From positions 4,216,001-4,280,000 of the forward strand of contig NZ_CP062941.1 of the NCBI RefSeq assembly GCF_015101885.1: a stretch of 64,000 nucleotides of DNA, written 5' to 3'. The notes beneath the pieces were generated by a model. It had not been told where the DNA came from, made no database searches, and saw only the letters and a list, made by a program, of their open reading frames with translations. A program made the position numbers and the translations under genes. Positions 9,486-18,500 of this stretch are shown in pieces (the first letter of the stretch is position 1; the number at the start of each line of letters is the position of its first letter). Source of the DNA: Massilia litorea (GTDB taxonomy: Bacteria > Pseudomonadota > Gammaproteobacteria > Burkholderiales > Burkholderiaceae_D).

Positions 9486-10958
9486 TTACTTTTCCTTTAC
9501 CGAGACGACTGCATAGTCGACCGCCATGGCGCCGTGCCGACCCTGTGGCTTGCCGACCTCGAGCCGCCCACGCTGGCGGAGCGCGCTCGATGGGTAAGCA
9601 TTCAGAAAACTGTCCGGCCAATCTTCCGGATGGCCGCCGGAGCCGATCAGGAGTACGTCGCCACCGATGGCTGGCCGTCTCTGCAGCAGCTCGGGCAAGA
9701 GCATGACGGTCCATGCCGGATTATGCAGAGACAGGTTTCCCGCGGTCGTCAGCTCGCTTGCAACCAGTGTCTTCGCCTGCGGAAAGCGCCGCATCAGTTG
9801 GGCCGACAGTTCAGCGAACGGTACGCGCGTGTTCTTGCCCCAGTAGGCGCGGGCCGACAGGCCGGCCAGGATGAGCACGGCGAACACCCCCGCTGCCCAG
9901 AGCACGCTGCGGCATACCGTGCGCCGCGCGAGCGATGGGAAGACCGCAAAGAATGCGAGCGGCGACAGGAACAGGATCGGCTGCATCCAGCGGTCCTTGA
10001 TTTTCGTGACTTCGCCGCCGAGGACCAGCGCCGTGACACATGCAAACGCCGCCAGATAAAACCAGAGAAAAAACCGGACCTCGGGACGATCGCGGGCCGC
10101 CCGTAGTTGATCCCGGCGCGGGTCCCCGTACCGCCACCAGATCCACCCGTACACGATCCACAACGGCGTGACGAACAGGAAGCTCGCGCTGAGCATGCTG
10201 CCAAGGCCGCGCGCCACGTTACCTGCATAGCCAGCGTCCTGGCCCTGCATTTTCTCCCCGGTGGAGCGGATCGCGAAATCCAGGTGATCGAGCAGCCAGA
10301 GCCCGTGCGGCGCCAGGCAAAGCATCAGCACGGCAAGCGATATCCAGGCCTTGCGGTTCCATACTGCCTGCCTGTGTTCCCGGACCAGCAGGCTCGCCGC
10401 AAGCAGGCCAAGCGCAAACAGCGCAAAGTTATATTTGGACTGCAGCCCGAGTCCGATCAGCAGGCCGAACAGCGCATAGCGCAGTTTGCCCGGCTGCCGG
10501 AGCAGGCCGACATAGCACCACAGCGCCAGCGCGGCAACGCAGGTCATCAGCACGGAGTGCGTCAGGTCGCGTTGCGATTCCCATCCAATCTGTGGAAACA
10601 AGATGAGCGAGGCGGCGACCATGATGGCGCCGGCAACGCCGATGAGCGACCTGGCCGTGTAGAACATCGCCAGGTAGGTGCAGAACAGGAGCAGGTTCTT
10701 CTGGATGGACAAGGCAAGGATGTTGATGCCGAACAGGGAAAACATGAGCCACTGCAGCCAGAAGTACAAGGGCGGCTGGCTGCCGTAGCCCAGCTGCAAA
10801 TGCTGAGACCTGAGGATGGATTCCGATTCGTCCAGGTCGAGCACCGCGGGAGAGCTAACGCGCAGCACGACCTGCAACAGGAAATAGGCGGCGAGTACAA
10901 AGAGAAAATGCGTGCCGGCGCGCCTGTCGCAAGCCACTGGAATCGCGTCGTTTCGCAT
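9486..10958 (-). CDS. GT39-family membrane glycosyltransferase (ArnT/Rgt-like)
   Basis: A 490-residue polytopic protein with about ten to twelve hydrophobic segments and a soluble C-terminal part (~385-490). The acidic motif LDLDESE sits in the first extracytoplasmic loop near residue 40, where ArnT, protein O-mannosyltransferases and Rgt galacturonosyltransferases hold catalytic acidic residues; GSQPPLYFWLQ follows, as usual in the family. These enzymes transfer a sugar from a polyprenyl-phosphate carrier to an acceptor on the periplasmic face of the inner membrane. The neighbouring GT2 gene would make such a donor. The acceptor (lipid A, LPS core or another glycan) cannot be told from sequence. 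Base composition looks less GC-rich than the housekeeping genes nearby. Confidence 0.88.
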   Translation of the reverse strand: MRNDAIPVACDRRAGTHFLFVLAAYFLLQVVLRVSSPAVLDLDESESILRSQHLQLGYGSQPPLYFWLQWLMFSLFGINILALSIQKNLLLFCTYLAMFYTARSLIGVAGAIMVAASLILFPQIGWESQRDLTHSVLMTCVAALALWCYVGLLRQPGKLRYALFGLLIGLGLQSKYNFALFALGLLAASLLVREHRQAVWNRKAWISLAVLMLCLAPHGLWLLDHLDFAIRSTGEKMQGQDAGYAGNVARGLGSMLSASFLFVTPLWIVYGWIWWRYGDPRRDQLRAARDRPEVRFFLWFYLAAFACVTALVLGGEVTKIKDRWMQPILFLSPLAFFAVFPSLARRTVCRSVLWAAGVFAVLILAGLSARAYWGKNTRVPFAELSAQLMRRFPQAKTLVASELTTAGNLSLHNPAWTVMLLPELLQRRPAIGGDVLLIGSGGHPEDWPDSFLNAYPSSALRQRGRLEVGKPQGRHGAMAVDYAVVSVKEK

Positions 10959-10960
10959 GT

Positions 10961-11962
10961 CTAGTCGATCTTGTTATGCACCATCCAGGTGACCAGCCAC
11001 TCCCGGAAGCGGCCCAGTCCCTCCCTCAGCGATGTTGCCGGCGCAAACCCGACCCACTCCTGCAATTTGCTCGTATCGGCATAGGTCAGCGGCACGTCGC
11101 CTGGCTGCATCGGCAGGAACGCGATCCTTGCCTTGACCCCGACTACCTCCTCCAAGGCTGCAATGAAATCCAGTACCCGGACCGGCTGGTGGTTACCGAC
11201 GTTGAACACCGTGTGCGGCGCCACGTTAGCGGCGACAACGGCGGGCTTTGCCGCAACCCGAACGACCGCTTCAACGATGTCATCGATATAGGTAAAGTCC
11301 CGTTCCAGTGCGCCTTGCGCGAATACCGGAATCGCCTCGCCCTCGAGCATTTTCTGCGCGAAGCTGAAGTAGGCCATATCGGGACGCCCCCAGGGCCCGT
11401 ACACGGTAAAAAACCGCAGGCCGGTGGCCGGGAACCCAAACAGGTGGCTGTAGGAATGCGCCAAGACCTCGTTCGCTTTCTTGGTGGCCCCATAGAATGA
11501 AACGGGCTCATCGGTCCTGTCGCTTTCCCTGAAGGGCGCGTTTTCGCTTGCGCCGTACACGCTGCTGCTGCTTGCATACACGAGGTGGCGTGGCCTGAAC
11601 CGGCGGCAGGCTTCCAGAATATTGGCGAACGCGACCAGGTTCGACTGCACATAGGCAGCCGGATGCTCAATTGAATAACGCACGCCGGCCTGTGCCGCCA
11701 GGTGAACGACATAGGCCGGCCGAACACGGTCGAACAGGCGGTCGACCTGCAGGGCGTCAGCCAGTTCCACGGCTTCGCAGCGGATGCCATGCGGCGCAAG
11801 CAGGGCCTGCACACGCCCATGCTTCAGATGGACCGGATAATAGTCATTGAAGTTGTCGCATGCGGCAACCGCCGCACCCATGCGAGCCAGGCGCGATGCG
11901 ACAAAACTGCCGATGAAACCGGCAGCACCGGTGACCAGCACAGGGGCGCCGGCCGGGATCAT
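10961..11962 (-). CDS. NAD-dependent epimerase, probable UDP-glucuronate 4-epimerase
   Basis: A 333-residue extended SDR enzyme. It has the Rossmann motif GAAGFIGSFVASRL near residue 12, a FNDYYPVHLK region and YASSSSVYG, with the catalytic pair in SFYGATKKANE; FFTVYGPWGRPDM and RDFTYIDDIVEAV follow. The sequence order and the RPDMA stretch fit the bacterial UDP-glucuronate 4-epimerase group (UDP-GlcA to UDP-GalA) rather than GalE. The gene overlaps the UDP-glucose dehydrogenase gene by 4 bases (ATGA), so substrate supply and use are translationally coupled. Confidence 0.9.
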   Translation of the reverse strand: MIPAGAPVLVTGAAGFIGSFVASRLARMGAAVAACDNFNDYYPVHLKHGRVQALLAPHGIRCEAVELADALQVDRLFDRVRPAYVVHLAAQAGVRYSIEHPAAYVQSNLVAFANILEACRRFRPRHLVYASSSSVYGASENAPFRESDRTDEPVSFYGATKKANEVLAHSYSHLFGFPATGLRFFTVYGPWGRPDMAYFSFAQKMLEGEAIPVFAQGALERDFTYIDDIVEAVVRVAAKPAVVAANVAPHTVFNVGNHQPVRVLDFIAALEEVVGVKARIAFLPMQPGDVPLTYADTSKLQEWVGFAPATSLREGLGRFREWLVTWMVHNKID

Positions 11963-13326
11963 TGCCGCCCCATCGGCGCGGCCCTGCCAATACCGTGGTA
12001 GACAAGCCCGAAGGACGCGACGAACTGGGGGTCATACAGGTTTCGACCGTCAAAGATGGCCCGGTGCCGGAGGGCGGCCGCCAGGAAGCTGAAGTCCGGC
12101 GAACGGAATTCCTTCCACTCGGTGGCGATGGCCAGCACATCAGCGCCTTCGACGGCGGCCGCCGCGGAATTCGCCATCCTGAACAGTGTCTGGCAGCGTG
12201 CTTCGCCATGCTCCCTGAGCAGGACGCGCCTTGCCTCGATGCCGGCGACCGGATCGTAAGCCTGCACGCGGCAATTCGCCGCAAACAGTTCCCCTATCAG
12301 GGCGAGACTGGGCGCCTCGCGCACATCGTCCGTATTCGGTTTGAACGACAAGCCCCAGAGTGCGATGGTTTTTCCTGCAAGCTGATCGGCGCCCTTGAAG
12401 AAGCGTGCGATTTTCTTGAACAGGATATTCCTTTGCGATGCGTTCACCGCCTCGATGGCATCCAGGATGCGCAGGTCCTGCCCATGGTCGGCGGACGTCT
12501 TCAACAGCGCTTTGACATCCTTGGGGAAGCAGGAGCCTCCATATCCCATGCCGGCATACAGATAATCCGGGCCGATGCGCGGATCGGAGCCGATACCACG
12601 CCGCACCTGTTCAATATCGGCGCCCAGGGTCTCCGCCAGGTTGGCGAGTTCATTCATGAAACTGATGCGCGTCGCCAGCATGGCGTTCGCACCGTATTTC
12701 GTCAGCTCGGCGCTGCGCACGTCCATTTCGACCAGCTTTTCATGATTGCGGCTGAATGGCGCGTACAGGCGGCGCATGATTGCCGTCGCGTGCGGATCGT
12801 CGCTGCCGACGACGATCCGGTCCGGGCGCATGAAGTTCTCGATCGCCGCGCCTTCCTTCAGGAACTCGGGATTGCTGACGACAGTGAAGTCGATGTGGGC
12901 GCCGCGTGCCCCGAGTTCTTCCTCGATGACCCTTTTCACCCGCTCGGCCGTGCCGACGGGCACGGTCGATTTGTTGACCAGAATGGTCGGCCGCTGCACG
13001 CGCCGGCCGATATTGCGCACCGCGGAAAGAATATGCGCCAGGTCGGCGCTGCCGTCTTCCTCCGGCGGCGTGCCGACGCACAGGAAAATAAGGTCGGCGT
13101 GCGCAACCGCCGTATCGTAGTCGGCGGTAAACATCAATCTGCCGGCCGCCATGTTATGCACCACCAGCGCATCGAGGCCAGGTTCGAAAATCGGGATGCG
13201 GCCGGCATTGAGCAGCTCGATCTTCCGTTCGTCCGTATCCAGGCATAACACGGCATTGCCGACATCGGCGAAGCAGGCGCCCGACACCAGCCCGACATAT
13301 CCTGTGCCAATCACGGTTATCTTCAT
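11959..13326 (-). CDS. ugd: UDP-glucose 6-dehydrogenase
   Basis: A 455-residue cytosolic enzyme that oxidises UDP-glucose to UDP-glucuronate with two NAD+. The N-terminal NAD domain begins MKITVIGTGYVGLVSGACFA. The catalytic cysteine is in GYGGSCFPKD, about residue 266, and the C-terminal UDP-binding domain shows ALWGLSFKPNTDDVREAPS. The ATG at 13326 fits the family start; an in-frame TTG eight codons upstream (13350) is less likely. No Shine-Dalgarno is evident for either. It is the first gene of the minus-strand glycan operon and divergent from threonine aldolase across ~200 bases that hold no recognisable gene. Confidence 0.95.
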   Translation of the reverse strand: MKITVIGTGYVGLVSGACFADVGNAVLCLDTDERKIELLNAGRIPIFEPGLDALVVHNMAAGRLMFTADYDTAVAHADLIFLCVGTPPEEDGSADLAHILSAVRNIGRRVQRPTILVNKSTVPVGTAERVKRVIEEELGARGAHIDFTVVSNPEFLKEGAAIENFMRPDRIVVGSDDPHATAIMRRLYAPFSRNHEKLVEMDVRSAELTKYGANAMLATRISFMNELANLAETLGADIEQVRRGIGSDPRIGPDYLYAGMGYGGSCFPKDVKALLKTSADHGQDLRILDAIEAVNASQRNILFKKIARFFKGADQLAGKTIALWGLSFKPNTDDVREAPSLALIGELFAANCRVQAYDPVAGIEARRVLLREHGEARCQTLFRMANSAAAAVEGADVLAIATEWKEFRSPDFSFLAAALRHRAIFDGRNLYDPQFVASFGLVYHGIGRAAPMGRQ

Positions 13327-13530
13327 GTGCGTACAAGCAATTGACGACAAACAATCAGCAACCCTGGAGAATCCCGGGACCGGAAGTACTGAAGAGTAGA
13401 CCGCTCGGGCCGGTGTGAAGTTCCCGCCGTCCGCACGCAGCCGTGCCGGACCCAGCGGCGAGCCCGGCGCCCCCTATTCCCTCTGCCGCGCCCCCGGTGT
13501 AAAGTGGCAAGCCCATCCCAGGAGCCCATC

Positions 13531-14613
13531 TTGACCGACGCTGAACTGATCCGCCGCTGCGACACCGTCTTCCCCGGCCACCGTGCCCGTACTCCCGCCG
13601 AGATGTACGCCGCCATGGCCGCCTGGTGCGAACAGCACGGCGTCGAGCACGACGTCTACGGTAGCGGCGAACTGATCGCGTCTTTCGAAGAAAAGATCGC
13701 CGCCCTGCTCGGCTTCGAAGCGGCCGTGTTCTGCATCAGCGGGACCATGGCGCAGGTCACGGCCCTGCGCCTGGCTTGTTCCGACCGCGGCAATACGCCT
13801 GCCGCGTTACACCCGACCTCACACATCTTAGTTCATGAACGCTCGAATTTCCAGATGCTGGGTCACTTCGACGCCCTGCAGGTCGGCGACCGGAATCGAC
13901 CCTGGCTTGCAGCCGACCTCGAAGCGGTGCCGGACAAACTCGGCGCAATCGGTCTGGAAATCCCGATGCGCGAGATCGGCGGGCAAGTCTCGCCCTGGGA
14001 AGAACTGGAAAAGATCAAGCTGCACGCCAGAGCGCGCGGCGTGCACCTGCACATGGATGGCGCGCGCCTGTGGGAGGCGCAGGCCGGCTACGGACGCAGC
14101 GCCGCTGAGATCGCTGCCGGCTTCGACTCCGTCTACGTGTCGCTGTACAAGGGCGTCGGCGGCCTGGGCGGCGCCATGCTGGCCGGTTCGCGCACCTTCA
14201 TCGAACGCGCCGCCGAATGGTTCCGGCGCCAGGGCGGCAACGTGATCCACCGCTCGCCCTACGTCGTCTCGGCGGCGATGCAGTTCGACGCGCGCCTGGC
14301 AAGCATGCCGGTTTACTTCCGCCGCACGGAACTGCTGTATGAGGCCCTGCGCGAGCATCCCGCCATCCGCGTCAACCCGGCCAGGCCGGCCGCCAACATG
14401 CTGCACCTGCACCTGCCGGTGGGCCGCGAGCGGGCGCTGGCAATCCGCGCCGAGCTGGCCGAACGCCACGGCATCTGGCTGTTCAACCGCGTGTCGAACG
14501 GCGTGCTGCCGGACACCAGCTACTTCGAGCTCTATGTCGGCGACAACCTGCTGGCCGTTCCCGAGACGCGCCTGCGCGAGGCCCTCCGCCTGTTTGCAGA
14601 TAAGTTAAAATAA
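13531..14613 (+). CDS. Low-specificity L-threonine aldolase (PLP, beta-eliminating lyase family)
   Basis: About 360 residues, fold-type I PLP enzyme that cleaves L-threonine or allo-threonine to glycine and acetaldehyde. Visible landmarks are [21 protein letters not shown], the [11 protein letters not shown] cofactor-phosphate region, [10 protein letters not shown] (Asp to the pyridine nitrogen) and the Schiff-base lysine in [15 protein letters not shown], about residue 207. The TTG at 13531 is chosen because AGGAG lies 6 bases before it; a GTG at 13504 is in frame but lacks such a site. It is a single gene upstream of thyA with a 23-base gap, so co-transcription with thyA is likely. Confidence 0.88.
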   Translation: MTDAELIRRCDTVFPGHRARTPAEMYAAMAAWCEQHGVEHDVYGSGELIASFEEKIAALLGFEAAVFCISGTMAQVTALRLACSDRGNTPAALHPTSHILVHERSNFQMLGHFDALQVGDRNRPWLAADLEAVPDKLGAIGLEIPMREIGGQVSPWEELEKIKLHARARGVHLHMDGARLWEAQAGYGRSAAEIAAGFDSVYVSLYKGVGGLGGAMLAGSRTFIERAAEWFRRQGGNVIHRSPYVVSAAMQFDARLASMPVYFRRTELLYEALREHPAIRVNPARPAANMLHLHLPVGRERALAIRAELAERHGIWLFNRVSNGVLPDTSYFELYVGDNLLAVPETRLREALRLFADKLK

Positions 14614-14636
14614 CGGGTTTCCCCAGAAGGACAGCA

Positions 14637-15431
14637 ATGCGCCAATACCTCGACTTCATGCGCCATGTGAAAGAGCACGGCGCCCTCAAGACCGACCGCA
14701 CCGGTACCGGCACCCTGTCCGTATTCGGGCACCAGATGCGCTTCGACCTGGCCGAAGGCTTCCCGCTGGTGACCACCAAGAAGGTGCACCTGAAGTCGAT
14801 CATCCATGAACTGATCTGGTTCCTGCAGGGTTCGACCAACATCGGCTACCTGAAGGAAAACGGCGTCTCGATCTGGGACGAGTGGGCCGACGCCAACGGC
14901 GACCTCGGTCCCATCTATGGCTATCAGTGGCGCAACTGGCCGACGCCGACCGGGGAACACATCGACCAGATCAGCCAGGTGCTCGAGCAGATCCGGAACA
15001 CGCCCGATTCGCGCCGGATGATCGTCTCGGCCTGGAACGTGGCCGACATCCCGCAGATGAAACTGCCGCCCTGCCATGCCTTCTTCCAGTTCTATGTGGC
15101 CGACGGCAAGCTGTCCTGCCAGCTCTACCAGCGCAGCGCCGACATCTTCCTGGGCGTGCCCTTCAACATCGCCTCCTACGCGCTGCTGACGCACATGATG
15201 GCGCAGCAGGCGGGCCTGGAAGTCGGCGACTTCGTCTGGACAGGGGGCGACTGCCACCTGTATTCGAACCACCTGGAACAGGCCGAACTCCAGCTTTCGC
15301 GCGAGCCCTTCCCTCTGCCGAAGCTGGTCATCAAGCGCAGGCCGGAATCGCTGTTCGACTACCGCTACGAGGACTTCGAGTTCGTCGGTTACGAGTCGCA
15401 TCCGGGGATCAAGGCGCCGGTGGCGGTGTAA
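14637..15431 (+). CDS. thyA: Thymidylate synthase
   Basis: 264 residues, exactly the size of the Escherichia coli enzyme. It methylates dUMP to dTMP using 5,10-methylene-tetrahydrofolate. The catalytic cysteine lies in [12 protein letters not shown] at residue 146, [11 protein letters not shown] is the phosphate-binding region, and [18 protein letters not shown] is the folate/dUMP region. An AAGGA Shine-Dalgarno precedes the ATG. Thymidylate synthase and dihydrofolate reductase are commonly adjacent in this group; here folA follows only after two unrelated genes (~6.9 kb). Confidence 0.98.
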   Translation: MRQYLDFMRHVKEHGALKTDRTGTGTLSVFGHQMRFDLAEGFPLVTTKKVHLKSIIHELIWFLQGSTNIGYLKENGVSIWDEWADANGDLGPIYGYQWRNWPTPTGEHIDQISQVLEQIRNTPDSRRMIVSAWNVADIPQMKLPPCHAFFQFYVADGKLSCQLYQRSADIFLGVPFNIASYALLTHMMAQQAGLEVGDFVWTGGDCHLYSNHLEQAELQLSREPFPLPKLVIKRRPESLFDYRYEDFEFVGYESHPGIKAPVAV

Positions 15432-15463
15432 TCGCTGCGCGTGCCGGGTCCAGCCGTACACGA

Positions 15464-15491
15464 TTGACAAGGCTGGACTCATCCTTTAGAT
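15464..15491 (+). promoter_or_regulatory. Candidate sigma-70 promoter for the helicase gene
   Basis: A perfect -35 TTGACA at 15464-15469 and a weaker -10 TTAGAT at 15486-15491 are separated by 16 bases. Initiation would fall near 15498, just before the hairpin at 15501-15525, which would then sit at the very 5' end of the helicase transcript. Confidence 0.45.
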
Positions 15492-15500
15492 TGAAGCATT

Positions 15501-15537
15501 GCCCGCCTCGCGCACGCCCGGCGGGTTTTCCTTTTTT
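15501..15537 (+). terminator. Intrinsic terminator after thyA (or leader attenuator of the helicase gene)
   Basis: CCCGCC (15502-15507) pairs with GGCGGG (15520-15525) and is followed by TTTTCCTTTTTT. It lies 70 bases after the thyA stop and 13 bases before the helicase ATG; the helicase ribosome-binding AGGA (15539-15542) directly follows the T tract. Confidence 0.7.
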
Positions 15538-15549
15538 CAGGATCGCATC

Positions 15550-18500
15550 ATGACCATGGACCAGCTCGCGGAGCCAGTCTTGCCCCACCCTGCCGACGCT
15601 TCACCCCGGCCACCCGTTCTGCATATCGCCCTCCATGCGGACCCGACGACGGGATATGCGGCGATCCAGAACAACCTCCCGGTCCTGCGCGCGGTAACGC
15701 TCACCAACAACGGAGACGAGGCACTCGACGACGTCGAGGTGCTGGTCGTCTGCGCACCCGCATTCGCGCGCGGCGAACGCCTGCATTTCGAGCGCCTGGC
15801 GCCTGGCGAAACACGGCGTATCGCACCGCTCGACCTGAAACCGGACCACGACTACCTGGCCGCGCTCGACGAGTCCGAACGCGGTTCGGTGACCGTCAGC
15901 GCAAGCGTGCACGAACAGCCGGCGGCGCAGGCCGTCCACCCGGTCGAGGTGCTGGCCTACGATCAGTGGGCGGGGACGCGCGCGTTGCCGGAACTGCTGG
16001 CTGCCTTCTGCATGCCCAATTCGCCGGTCGTCGACCGCCTGATCGCCAGGGCATCGAGCCTGTTGCGCGCCAACGCGCCCGGCCTGTCGATGAGCGGCTA
16101 CCAGTCGAAGAACCGCGAACACGCGTGGAAGCAGGCGTCCGCCATCTACAGCACGCTCGCCGCCGAAGACCTGCAGTATTCGAACCCGCCGGCCTCGTTC
16201 GGCGGCGACGGACAGAAGATCCGCACGCCCGAGCGCATCCTCGACACCCATGTCGCCACCTGCCTCGACCTGGTCATGCTGTTCGCGGCCTGTCTCGAGC
16301 AGGCGGGCCTGCACCCGGTATTGCTGCTCAAGGAGGGGCACGCCTGGGTCGGCGCCTGGCTGGTCGAAGCGACCTTCCCGACCGCCGTGGTCGACGACGT
16401 GCAGTCGGTACGCAAGCGCGTCAAGTCGGGCGAACTGATGGTGTTCGAGACCACGTCCATCGCCGCCGGTGCGGGAACGACGCTGCGCACGGCGTGCAGG
16501 CAGGGTGAGGACCAGCTGGCCGACGACATGGCGTTTACCTGCGCCATCGACGTGCGGCGTGCGCGCGAAGCGCAGGTCCGTCCCCTGCCCTCGCGTTCCA
16601 CCTCCGCCGCGCCCGCCCTGCCCGCGCTGGAGCCCGGCGCGCCGGCGATCGAAGAGATGCCGCCCCTGCCGCCGCTCGATCCCGGCCTCCTTCCCGTGCG
16701 CGAGCTCGCAGCCGACACCCCGGAAGGCCGCCTCGCCAAGTGGAAAAGCCGCCTGCTCGACCTGACGCTGCGTAACCGCCTGCTCAACTTCAAACCATCG
16801 AAGACGACGCTGCGCGTGATCTGCCCCGACCTGGGTGCGTTCGAGGACAGCCTGGCCGAGGGCAAGGAATTCAGGATCAGGGCGACGCCGCCGCTGATGA
16901 CGGGCGTCGACCAGCGCGATGCCGCCGTCTACAGCGCGCGCCATGGCGCGACGCCGCTCGACGCGCTGGCGCTTGACGCGCTCGGCCGCGGCGAGATCGT
17001 CGTCGACAGCACGGGCGACGCGCTGGAGGCGCGGCTGCTGGAATTGTTCCGGACCGCCTCGACCGGCCTGGAGGAAGGCGGCGCGAACACCCTGTTCCTG
17101 GCCTTCGGTTTCCTCCAGTGGCAGGAAAGCGCGGACGCCGAGGCGACCCACCTGGCGCCGATCCTGCTGGTTCCGGTCACGCTCTCGCGCCAGTCGGTGC
17201 GCAGCGGTTTCCGCCTGGCCCGCCACGACGACGAGGCATTGGTGAACCCGACCCTGCGCCAGAAACTGGCCCAGGACTTCGACCTGAAGCTGCCCGCGTT
17301 CGACGTGTTGCCGGGCGACGAAAAAGGCATCGACGTCGCGGCCATCCTGCAAACCTTCCGCCTGCACGTGGGCGAACTGAAGGGATGGGAAGTGAAGGAG
17401 ACGGTCGAACTCGGGATCTTCTCGTTCACCAAATACCTGATGTGGAAAGACCTGCAGGACCGCCATCGGGAGCTGCAGGAAAACAGCGTCGTCGCCCACC
17501 TGATCAACAACCCGGGCAAGGCCTTTGCCAGCGAGCCGCTCGGGTTCGAGCCGCGTACGCTCGATGCGACGCACAGGCCGCACGACCTGTTCGCGCCGAT
17601 GCTCTCGGACTCCTCGCAGCTGCGCGCCATTTGCGTGGCCAGCGGCGGCAAGAACCTGGTGATCGAGGGCCCGCCCGGTACCGGCAAGAGCCAGACCATC
17701 ACGAACCTGATCACGCATCTGCTGGCTACCGGGCGCACCGTGCTGTTCGTCTCCGAAAAGATGGCCGCGCTCGACGTCGTGCACCGCCGCCTGAGCAGCC
17801 TGGGACTGGGGGCCTTCTGCCTCGAGCTGCACTCGGCGAAGGCACGCAAGGCCGATGTGCTCAAGCAGCTCGGCACGGCACTCGACGCCGCCGGCACGCG
17901 CACCGTGCGCGACTGGGAGCTCGAAGCCGGGCGCCTGTGGGCGCTGCGCCAGGACCTGAACGGCGTGGCCGAAGCCCTGCACCGGGTGCACCGCAACGAC
18001 CTGACAATCTACGACGGCATCGGCACCACGGTCGCGCACCCGCTGTGGCGCCCCGCGCACATGAACTTCCCGTCGCTCGACGCGCATTCGCGGGAGGAAC
18101 TCGATGCGCTGCGCGCCAGTTGCCGCCAGATGGCCGCATTGGCGGGCCAGCTCGCCCAGCTGGCCGGCCATCCGCTGGCGCTCATCTCGCGCCGCGACTG
18201 GACGCCGGCTTGGGAACAGGCGCTGCTGCAAGGAGCCGCCGGCCTGGAAGCGAAGGCTGGCGCCCTCCAGGATGCGGCCGGCCGCTATTTCGGCTTGCTG
18301 GGGCTGGACCACAGCGGCCTGTCGCTGGCCGAACTGGCCCTGCTCGACGAACTGGCCGATATCCTGTTGACGGCGCCGGCCGTGCCGCCGGGAGTGGCGC
18401 GCGCCGCCCACGACGAAGCGGCGCGCAGCCGCCTCTCCGTGTTGCGCGGGCACGGCCAGGCACGCGCACAGGCGTGGGATGCGCTCGGCGGTGCCTGGCG

